64,000 nt of DNA. It comes from 55-13 sp964501275 (GTDB lineage Bacteria; Armatimonadota; Fimbriimonadia; Fimbriimonadales; Fimbriimonadaceae). The notes beneath the pieces are model-generated. The model made no database searches. It worked only from the letters and a program-made list of their open reading frames with translations, and was not told where the DNA came from. A program made the position numbers and the translations under genes. Location: NCBI GenBank assembly GCA_964501275.1, contig CAZCSP010000003.1, positions 124,001 through 188,000 of the forward strand. Direction: 5' to 3'. Every line of letters begins with the position of its first letter. Position 1 is the stretch's first letter. Below are positions 57,780 through 64,000 of this stretch, one piece after another.

Positions 57780-59240
57780 GTGTTCCAGCTCACCGACCAG
57801 CCCATCGTTCCGCCCACTCCCGACTGCCCCACCGCTGGGGGCTTCGTCACGTTTGAAGGGCGGGTGCGGACGATGAACGAGGGCCGCCCGGTGCAGTCCT
57901 TGGAATACGAGGCGTTCGATGAGATGGCGACCACCGAAGGGACGGCCTTGGTTGAGGAAGCCAAGCTCAAGTTCGGGTTGGAGTGGGTTCAGGCGATCCA
58001 TCGGGTCGGCAAGTTGGAGATCGGAGAGATCGCCGTCTGGATCGGCTGCGGCGCCGCCCATCGAAAAGAAGCATTCTTGGCCTGCGAGTTTTTGATCGAC
58101 GAACTCAAGCATCGCCTGCCGGTCTGGAAGAAAGAGCACTACGCCGACGGACCCTCGGAATGGGTGAACCTACAGCGCGAATCGAAGGGGGGCCAGCTCT
58201 CCCGGAGCGATGTCTTCGCCCGGCAGATCGTGATGCCTGAGATCGGCCCGGCGGGGCAGATCGCGCTGCAGAACGCGCGCGTGCTGGTGGTCGGCGCGGG
58301 AGGATTGGCCAGTTCTGCTTTGCCCTACTTGGCGGCGGCGGGCGTGGGGACCATCGGCATTGTGGAGCCCGATCTCCTGGAACCCAGCAACCTCCACCGA
58401 CAAACGCTCTACGGCTTTGAGGACCTCGGGCGGAGCAAGGCAAGGCTGGCCGCCGAGGCGATCCGCCGCCTCCATCCGTTCACCCAGACCGAAGTGTTTG
58501 AAGAACGCCTGCGCCCAGAGAACGCCGACTGGCTCATCGCCCCATTCGACATCGTGGTTGACGGCACAGATCGCTTCGACGCCAAGTTCCTGATGAACGA
58601 TACCTGCCAAAAACTCGGCAAACCCCTGGTGCAGGCTTCGATCTACCGGATGGAAGGCTACATCCAAACCATCCTCCCCGGCGGCCCTTGCCTCCGATGC
58701 CAATGGCCCGAGGAGCCTGCCGACGGGTGCGTGAGAACCTGCGCGGAGGCGGGTGTCCTGGGGGTGGTGCCCGGCCTCTTTGGTGTTTTGCAGGCTACGG
58801 AGGCAGTAAAACTGATCACGGGATTCGCCGAGCCGCTGTCGAAGCACCAGCTCCTGGTGGACCTCCGAGACCTATCCACGCAGAAAATCGCCCGCACCAC
58901 CCGCGCCGGTTGCCTCTGCCAAGCCGCGGCTCTCTGGCAGCCGAAATTCCATGCCTTGGATTGGGAAGTGACCCAGGATCAGGTGCGTGGATGGACTCAG
59001 ACTTTTGTGTGTATCGACCTGCGTGAGGCAGACGAGCCAAGGCCAGAACTGGATCTTGGCCAAACGGAGTGGAAATGGATTCCGCTAAGCCGATTTCAAC
59101 CTGAGGCGGAGATCGACGAGGGGAAGCCTACGTTGCTTGTCTGTGCGAGCGGCGCAAGAAGTGGCCGCTTAGCTTTTCTCCTGAGAGACCAGGGATTCAA
59201 AAATGTCTATTCGCTTCAGAAGGGCGTGGGTTCAGTTTGA
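57780..59240 (+). CDS. MoaE-MoeB-rhodanese fusion protein
   Basis: This 486-residue protein joins three sulfur-chemistry domains. Residues 1-140 are MoaE, the molybdopterin synthase large subunit (GGFVTFEGRVR, AHRKEAFLACEFLIDELKHRLPVWKKE). Residues 150-395 are a MoeB/ThiF adenylyltransferase with VLVVGAGGLASSALPYLAAAGVG near 167, and zinc CxxC pairs (CLRC near 303, CLC near 376). Residues 405-486 are a rhodanese with the persulfide cysteine in VCASGARSGR (near 454). One polypeptide could activate, sulfurate and use MoaD. The start is GTG, one base after the moaD stop. Confidence 0.9.
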   Translation: MFQLTDQPIVPPTPDCPTAGGFVTFEGRVRTMNEGRPVQSLEYEAFDEMATTEGTALVEEAKLKFGLEWVQAIHRVGKLEIGEIAVWIGCGAAHRKEAFLACEFLIDELKHRLPVWKKEHYADGPSEWVNLQRESKGGQLSRSDVFARQIVMPEIGPAGQIALQNARVLVVGAGGLASSALPYLAAAGVGTIGIVEPDLLEPSNLHRQTLYGFEDLGRSKARLAAEAIRRLHPFTQTEVFEERLRPENADWLIAPFDIVVDGTDRFDAKFLMNDTCQKLGKPLVQASIYRMEGYIQTILPGGPCLRCQWPEEPADGCVRTCAEAGVLGVVPGLFGVLQATEAVKLITGFAEPLSKHQLLVDLRDLSTQKIARTTRAGCLCQAAALWQPKFHALDWEVTQDQVRGWTQTFVCIDLREADEPRPELDLGQTEWKWIPLSRFQPEAEIDEGKPTLLVCASGARSGRLAFLLRDQGFKNVYSLQKGVGSV

Positions 59241-59329
59241 GTCGCGCCATGTATAGGCAGACTTCTCCCTGAATGGCTCCGAATAGCCCAACCTCTCCCG
59301 AGAGCTTCAAAGAAGGAGCTTTCTGAACC

Positions 59330-59358
59330 GCCCGTTTCAGGTTCAAAACGGGCATTTT
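59330..59358 (+). terminator. Terminator hairpin after the Moco operon
   Basis: GCCCGTTT and AAACGGGC pair around an 8-nt loop, followed by ATTTT. It stands 90 bases after the fusion gene and 14 bases before the tRNA 3' end. Confidence 0.6.
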
Positions 59359-59372
59359 AGGTTCAAGTTTAG

Positions 59373-59448
59373 TGGCGGCCTCGGAGGGACTCGAACCCCC
59401 GACGCCCTCCTTAGGACGGAGGCGCTCTATCCCCTGAGCTACGAGGCC
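59373..59448 (-). tRNA. tRNA-Arg (anticodon CCT)
   Basis: The 76-base cloverleaf is complete: acceptor stem GGCCTCG/CGAGGCC with discriminator G and encoded CCA; D-arm with AGCTCAGGGGATAGAGC; anticodon stem CCTCC/GGAGG with loop GTCCTAA (anticodon CCT); T-arm GGGGGTTCGAGTCCCTC. Its 3' end faces the island. The 3' part is repeated at 38576-38619. Confidence 0.97.
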
Positions 59449-59533
59449 ACGATTTCTTATTTTAGCTTGTTTTGATCTGAGGACATGGGCTATCTTCCTG
59501 GCATCGAGAGACTCTCCTGTTCGCCGACGCTCA

Positions 59534-59580
59534 ATCATCCCCGTTGTTTTGACACAAGAAGTCAAAACAACGGGGATGAT
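59534..59580. repeat. Perfect 20-bp hairpin, 7-nt loop
   Basis: Arms 59534-59553 and 59561-59580 are exact complements around ACAAGAA. The stem mixes GC-rich and AT-rich parts (core CCCCGTTGTTTTGAC). No T-tract follows in either direction, so a classical terminator is not certain. It lies just upstream of the tRNA 5' end, outside the island. Confidence 0.65.
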
Positions 59581-59681
59581 CGAGGTTGATGACTCCAGCC
59601 TGGACCGTAGCCAAGACGTCAGCGTTTCGAGATTCCGATTTCCGACTTCCGCCCAGGTAAGGCTTCTAACGAACCTGCCCA

Positions 59682-60416
59682 TCAATCCTCGGGTGGGGGC
59701 ATTTCGGCGAGTTCTTGTTGGGCGTTTCGGCGGTTTCTTACGGGTTCATCCGACACCACCCGGCCATCCTTGAAGCGGATGATCCGCTTGCTGTGCTCGG
59801 CAATCTCCTGCTCGTGGGTGACGATGATGACGGTCTTGCCTTGCTCGTTCAACTCCTGAAAGAGCGCCATGATCTCGACACTGGTGCGGGAGTCCAGGTT
59901 GCCGGTGGGCTCGTCGCCAAAGATCAGGACCGGGTCGTTCACGATGGCTCGGGCAATCGCGACACGCTGCTGCTGGCCGCCCGAAAGTTCGCTGGGCTTA
60001 TGGTGGGACCGCTGGGCGAGGCCGACTTTATCCAGCGCCGCCAAGGCGCGTGGCGTCCGATCCTTCGCTCCCGCATACATCAGCGGCAACTCCACGTTCT
60101 TCACCGCACTGGTCCGGGGAAGCAGGTTGAAATTCTGGAAAACGAAGCCGATGTACTTGTTGCGGATGTCGGCGAGTTGGTTGTCGTTCATGTTGGCGAC
60201 GTTTTCGCCTTTCAAGTAATATTCGCCGCCGCTCGGCCGGTCCAGACAGCCGACCAGGTTCATAAAAGTGGACTTGCCCGCGCCGGAAGGACCCATCAGG
60301 GCCACAAATTCGCCCTCCTCGATGGTGATATCGACGTCTCGCAGCGCATGAACGACGACGTCGCCCATCACATAGTCTTTGCCAAGCCCCTTCGTCTCGA
60401 TGACTGCCTTGCTCAT
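59682..60416 (-). CDS. ABC transporter ATPase, MacB/LolD type
   Basis: This 244-residue ATPase has Walker A GPSGAGKST, signature LSGGQQQRVAIARAI, Walker B LIFGDEPTGNLDS and the H-loop in VTHEQ. This matches ATPases that power MacB/FtsX/LolCE-type permeases in lipoprotein or antibiotic export. No permease gene is adjacent, so its partner lies elsewhere. Confidence 0.9.
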   Translation of the reverse strand: MSKAVIETKGLGKDYVMGDVVVHALRDVDITIEEGEFVALMGPSGAGKSTFMNLVGCLDRPSGGEYYLKGENVANMNDNQLADIRNKYIGFVFQNFNLLPRTSAVKNVELPLMYAGAKDRTPRALAALDKVGLAQRSHHKPSELSGGQQQRVAIARAIVNDPVLIFGDEPTGNLDSRTSVEIMALFQELNEQGKTVIIVTHEQEIAEHSKRIIRFKDGRVVSDEPVRNRRNAQQELAEMPPPED

Positions 60417-60503
60417 TGGATTGAGGTTTACGCTACCAGAAAGCGGACACGGGCCTAGGTCTGAACTTCCCCAAAATTGTTCCGAATATGGAATGGAATA
60501 CCT

Positions 60504-61901
60504 ATGGACCGCGTTAGACCCAGCAAACCTACGGCCGCATGGATGCCGATCGTCGTATTTGCCATTACGTTTCTTTTGATCTCTTGCGGAGGCGGAGGAG
60601 GCGAGGGCGGCTCCACAGGCGGTGAGACCGGCGGCAGCACCAATGCGAGCACCGGAGGGGAAACCACCGGGTCGACGGCTACCACTGGTGAAACTACCGG
60701 CTCGACGACCGCCACCACCGGAGAGACAACCGGTACGACGGGAACGACTGGTACCACGGGCGAGACAACTGGTACCACAGGCACAACCGGGACGACCGGG
60801 GAGACAACGGGAACTACTGGGACGACAGGTACTACGGGAACTACCGGAACCACTGGCACAACGGGTGGGACAACAGGCACCACGGGGACTACAGGTACAA
60901 CCGGGGGAACAACTGGCACCACGGGGACTACCGGGACGACTGGTGGGACCACAGGTACCACGGGAACCACCGGCACAACCGGTGGAACAACCGGCACCAC
61001 GGGGACTACCGGCACAACTGGAACGACGGGTACCACGGGGACTACCGGTACGACTGGTGGGACAACAGGCACCACGGGGACTACCGGCACAACTGGAACG
61101 ACGGGTACCACGGGGACTACCGGTACGACTGGTGGGACAACAGGCACCACGGGAACCACCGGCACAACCGGTGGAACAACCGGCACCACGGGAACCACTG
61201 GCACAACCGGGACTACCGGAACGACCGGGGGAACGACAGGCGGTGGCGGCGGACCCAATGGACCGCTCGGCTGTTCGCTGAACTCCTACACGCCCAACTA
61301 TTGTCAAGCCAGCGACCCCAGTTCGGGCCAGGCCAACAAGCTTCACTGGTGGAACCACTTTCCATTGAAGGTGTACTTCACTTCTAACCCAACCATCCAG
61401 GGCCAAAACCTCCAGACGGTCAGCATGAGTGGCTTCAACGGCTGGTCGGCCTTTGCCGGGACGACTTTGGCCACCCAAGTGGCGAACCAAGCCGACGCCG
61501 ATGTCGTGGTCAGTTTTGAGAATTTGGCCAGCCAACCTGGCGGTGGCCAGTGGGTTGGGCAAGCCAACTGGTCCTTCTTCCCGTTCAATATGCAAGCGGT
61601 CAGCGCTACGATCACCCTTCGAACCTGGACTGGCATGACCCTTGCCCAAGCCGCCGACGGCTTGCGAAGAACCGCCCAGCACGAGTTCGGACATGTGCTC
61701 TTCCTGGGCGGGCATAGTGATTCGTCACTGGACAATATGTATCCCTCCGGTACGATTAACGCATTCGAGACCTTAACGCAAAGAGACGGCAATAGCTTGC
61801 TGACCACCTACTGCGGCTCTTTTGCCAACCGCTCCAGCGGAATGAATCTCGGAACGCCTGTCAAAGGCAGTGTGAAGTGCCCCGCTGGGCACCGCCACTA
61901 A
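60504..61901 (+). CDS. Lipoprotein with Thr/Gly repeat and matrixin-like zincin domain
   Basis: This 465-residue protein starts at ATG 60504. A signal with lipobox (FLLISC) covers about 1-28. Residues about 29-245 are almost only Gly and Thr, in a repeating TGTTGT pattern encoded by a GC-rich tandem repeat (about 60600-61245). The C-terminal domain (about 250-465) has HEFGHVLFLGGHS near 392 and a Met-turn-like LDNMYPSG. Matrixins have HEFGHxxGxxH; here one residue is added before the third His, so zinc binding may be altered. It is probably a surface-anchored protease or a relic of one. Confidence 0.75.
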   Translation: MDRVRPSKPTAAWMPIVVFAITFLLISCGGGGGEGGSTGGETGGSTNASTGGETTGSTATTGETTGSTTATTGETTGTTGTTGTTGETTGTTGTTGTTGETTGTTGTTGTTGTTGTTGTTGGTTGTTGTTGTTGGTTGTTGTTGTTGGTTGTTGTTGTTGGTTGTTGTTGTTGTTGTTGTTGTTGGTTGTTGTTGTTGTTGTTGTTGTTGGTTGTTGTTGTTGGTTGTTGTTGTTGTTGTTGGTTGGGGGPNGPLGCSLNSYTPNYCQASDPSSGQANKLHWWNHFPLKVYFTSNPTIQGQNLQTVSMSGFNGWSAFAGTTLATQVANQADADVVVSFENLASQPGGGQWVGQANWSFFPFNMQAVSATITLRTWTGMTLAQAADGLRRTAQHEFGHVLFLGGHSDSSLDNMYPSGTINAFETLTQRDGNSLLTTYCGSFANRSSGMNLGTPVKGSVKCPAGHRH

Positions 61902-61912
61902 ACGGAGAGCCC

Positions 61913-61956
61913 AAAAATCAAAGAGGCTTCCCATTTGGGAAGCCTCTTTGATTTTT
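61913..61956. terminator. Strong bidirectional terminator
   Basis: A perfect 20-bp stem around a 4-nt loop (core AGAGGCTTCCC/GGGAAGCCTCT) has A-rich and T-rich ends, so it can work in both directions. It sits between the convergent lipoprotein and transglutaminase genes. Confidence 0.9.
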
Positions 61957-62824
61957 ACCGAACCACCGCAGGTTCCAGCTTCTCCACATGAACCAGCACT
62001 TCTAACTTGGCGGCGGGTGTGCCCACATAGATACCCTTCGTGGGAGTGACATCGGAGTAGTCCCGGCCGATGTGGATCTTGATGTAGCGGTCGCTGGCCA
62101 GCAGGTTGTTTGTGGGATCGAACCCAGCCCAACGGCCGTCGGGCATCAGACACTCGACCCAGGCATGGGTGGCTTCGTCCCCGCGGATCCCCTTGTCGTC
62201 CTTTTCCACATAGAGATAGCCGCTGACGTACCGGGCGGGAATGCCTTGGGAACGGGCGCAGGCAATCATTAGGTGGGAGAAATCCTGGCAAACTCCCGCC
62301 CGCCCCGTGATCACCTCGTCCAGAGTGCTGTGCACATGGGTGGCGTTGGGGTCGTATGTGAGCGATCCGTACAGCAAGCGGCTCAATGCCAGGAGATAAG
62401 AGGCGGTACTGGGGGGCCGATCGGCGAAGGCCTCTGTCGCGATTTGTTCGGCTCCCTTGTTGGGCTGGATGTAAGGCGAAGGCGACAGGAACTCCACGTT
62501 CCGCTGACGAATCTCTTCCGAACGGTAGAAATCGAAGTCGTCCTCGATCAAATTAACCTTCTCAAACGGGTTTTCCCGAAAGGTCTCCACCATTGCGTCC
62601 GCTACGATCTGCAATCGGTCGTGGCGTGGTCGGATTCCAAAGTGGTGGACCACGCCTCCCGGCTTGTCGTAGCTAAAGACCGGGGTGTAAGGGTCGACCG
62701 AAATCTTGAAATCCACCACCCGCTGGTCCCCGTTGTCGATCGGCATCAGCCGCACCTCGTTGTGGCTTTCGAAGGCGGGGCTGGCGTATTCGTAGAGCGT
62801 CGTGTGGGTAGCGCGCAGAATCAT
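61955..62824 (-). CDS. Transglutaminase-like superfamily protein
   Basis: This 289-residue protein has an N-terminal beta domain (MILRATHTTLYEYASPAFESHNEVRLMP) and a transglutaminase core with the triad Cys (GVCQDFSHL, near 173), His (EATHAWVEC, near 219) and Asp (FDPTNN, near 234). Family members act as cysteine proteases or amidases. Start 62824 is chosen because the conserved family N-terminus begins there; an in-frame TTG 42 bases upstream is possible. Confidence 0.88.
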   Translation of the reverse strand: MILRATHTTLYEYASPAFESHNEVRLMPIDNGDQRVVDFKISVDPYTPVFSYDKPGGVVHHFGIRPRHDRLQIVADAMVETFRENPFEKVNLIEDDFDFYRSEEIRQRNVEFLSPSPYIQPNKGAEQIATEAFADRPPSTASYLLALSRLLYGSLTYDPNATHVHSTLDEVITGRAGVCQDFSHLMIACARSQGIPARYVSGYLYVEKDDKGIRGDEATHAWVECLMPDGRWAGFDPTNNLLASDRYIKIHIGRDYSDVTPTKGIYVGTPAAKLEVLVHVEKLEPAVVR

Positions 62825-62909
62825 AGCGGAACGATCTTCTATGTAGGACGTCACAAGTCGCGCCAATAGACGCCGTTTGTGAAGTTTGCAGCAATGAGCC
62901 CCTGGCGCT

Positions 62910-64000
62910 CTACTTCCCGTCCAAAAGCATTGGCATATAGAGACCGCCCACTACCGACCGTGCCTGAAACCCCGCCATCTTGCCGTCGTGGGTGTGGAAC
63001 CAGTCGGTCATCGGGACGCGCGAGGTTGTCTCGGTCGCCCACTTCCACAGGGGAGCGATGTGCCGGTCGAACTCGGCTCTCGTGTCGGTCAGGCAGGCCG
63101 TCCACACACACCAGTCGAGTTTGGTGTAGGTGCTTCGGTTGTCCAGCGGAAGACCGTATTTGCCCATCCGCTTGGAGTAGGACGCCAACTCCTTCTGGTA
63201 AATCGCCTTCGGGAACAGGTTCAGCTTGAGAACCTTGTCCCAAACCAGGTTGTATTTCTGGCTCCAGGTACCGGGCTTATCAAAGGCGAGTCGGAAGCAG
63301 TCGCCGTCGTCCGCCATCTTCACCCACTCCTTGGCCATCTTTTCGGCTTCGGCGCGGACTTTGCCAGCCCGGACATCGTTCTTCCCGAGCAGCGTCGTTC
63401 GGGCTTTGGCATATGATCCAAGCGCCACGATGGCTTTCAGAGAGAGGTTGGCGTTGTGCGCCAGATGCCCGGCAAAGTCGTCGGTGCAGAGCTGGTTGTC
63501 GGGATCAAGTCCCTTCTCCATGAGATAGGTCGCCCACTTGTCGAAGATCGGCAGATACTCCCTGACAAACTCCTTGGAGCCGCCCATCTCTACCAATGCC
63601 GCCGCTAGTATTAGCATGTTGCCGCACTCCTCCACTGGCATTTGGTTCTCCTCGGTTCGCTCCCCGCCGCCATAAACCTGCCCATTTGCCAGCGGGTATT
63701 GTCCCAGATCGTGGGGCGCGAAGGGGAATTTCCATCGAGGAGTCGCGGAATAGATCATCAAAGGCCGCAGGTTCGCCTCTAGCAGCTCAGGATTCAGCCA
63801 CAACATGATTGGTGCTGCGGGATAGAGGACGTCGACCGTCCCGATGCAGCCGTTGCTGTAGTTCTCCTTGCTGAGCATCATCGGTTTGCCATCGATGTCC
63901 GCGACGATCTTGTGGGCCGCAAACGCCTGCCGGTAGGAAAGCACCGCGAGATCGGCATACTCGACTCCTCCTCGCTTGGCCGTCTCACTTCGGATCTTCT
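62910..64000 (-). CDS. Glutaminase A-like protein (DUF4965/DUF5127 type), 5' end missing
   Basis: The frame stays open to the right edge, so the N-terminus is outside the window. The visible ~363 residues read EYADLAVLSYRQAFAAHKIV, NGCIGTVDVLYPAAPIMLWLNPELLEANLRPLM and WKFPFAPHDLGQYPLANGQ, characteristic of GtaA-type glutaminase/DUF1793 proteins with an alpha/alpha toroid fold. In many bacteria these are exported. Substrate specificity is not certain from sequence. Confidence 0.82.
   Translation of the reverse strand, partial: KIRSETAKRGGVEYADLAVLSYRQAFAAHKIVADIDGKPMMLSKENYSNGCIGTVDVLYPAAPIMLWLNPELLEANLRPLMIYSATPRWKFPFAPHDLGQYPLANGQVYGGGERTEENQMPVEECGNMLILAAALVEMGGSKEFVREYLPIFDKWATYLMEKGLDPDNQLCTDDFAGHLAHNANLSLKAIVALGSYAKARTTLLGKNDVRAGKVRAEAEKMAKEWVKMADDGDCFRLAFDKPGTWSQKYNLVWDKVLKLNLFPKAIYQKELASYSKRMGKYGLPLDNRSTYTKLDWCVWTACLTDTRAEFDRHIAPLWKWATETTSRVPMTDWFHTHDGKMAGFQARSVVGGLYMPMLLDGK

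Noticed and set aside
59197..59685. 162-residue frame on the minus strand over the tRNA region
   Set aside because: It runs through the tRNA and two hairpins, has no protein-like composition and no ribosome site.
60455..61258. Long Val/Pro repeat frame on the minus strand
   Set aside because: It is the antisense reading of the Thr/Gly repeat; the plus-strand frame has the lipobox and zincin domain.

Overview
The window reads as a chromosomal segment of a high-GC, diderm, heterotrophic bacterium. A BamA-type barrel protein, a Tat-type signal, a DUF374 acyltransferase, three pseudopilins and an ABC sugar importer indicate an outer membrane and a periplasm. GTG and TTG starts and 1-11 nt stop/start overlaps are common. 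The mix of a DUF5060/GH5 glycosidase, a substrate-binding-protein/permease fusion, a GtaA-like protein and pseudopilins would suit Armatimonadota (Fimbriimonadia-like) or a neighbouring phylum. That placement is an inference; the window has no rRNA.

Left part (1-38.5 kb): mostly housekeeping and metabolism. In order: a partial chemoreceptor; a secreted glycosidase with an ECF sigma factor and a TetR regulator; ilvA; a two-gene ABC sugar importer with unusual architecture; purE; a sugar-kinase-like phosphotransferase; bamA; a HAD phosphatase; a dgcA-dgcN-like pair; an AAA/DUF4143 ATPase with paired palindromes upstream; a DUF1080 protein; yebC, rhomboid, acyltransferase and tatD; an Mrr-nuclease/FHA fusion; an S9 peptidase; three pseudopilin-like genes; pyrG; scoA and scoB separated by an oppositely oriented gene with inverted repeats on both sides; gap; and a zinc alcohol dehydrogenase.

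Nitrate/molybdenum-cofactor island (about 38.58-59.41 kb): the most striking part. An intact tRNA-Arg(CCT) at 59373-59448 points its 3' end into the region. A 44-nt copy of the same tRNA's 3' part, from anticodon loop to CCA, lies at 38576-38619 in the same orientation. Most genes between them fit one theme: a Mo-bisMGD nitrate-reductase-like catalytic subunit, a four-cluster ferredoxin, a Tat-anchored Rieske protein, a NarI-like cytochrome b, a NarK-type transporter, a TehA/SLAC1 channel, NnrS, a hemerythrin, a nitronate-monooxygenase-like flavoprotein, ModA and ModB (no ModC), and a nearly complete Moco pathway (MoaA, MoaC-MoaB fusion, MoeA, MoaD, MoaE-MoeB-rhodanese fusion, MobA). The island carries its own Crp/Fnr regulator. 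Five near-identical palindromes, TATGA-N6-TCATA (best copy TATGACAACCGTCATA), sit 34-40 nt before gene starts across the island. This looks like a mobile or formerly mobile, self-regulated nitrate-reduction module. It also carries a 248-bp MITE-like element with 19-bp terminal inverted repeats, a partial second copy of it, and a large foldback element. No integrase is visible.

Right end (59.4-64 kb): a perfect 20-bp hairpin, an orphan MacB/LolD-type ATPase, a zincin-like lipoprotein with a long Thr/Gly repeat, a strong bidirectional terminator, a transglutaminase-like protein and a partial GtaA-like protein running off the edge.

No rRNA, CRISPR array or transposase gene was recognised.
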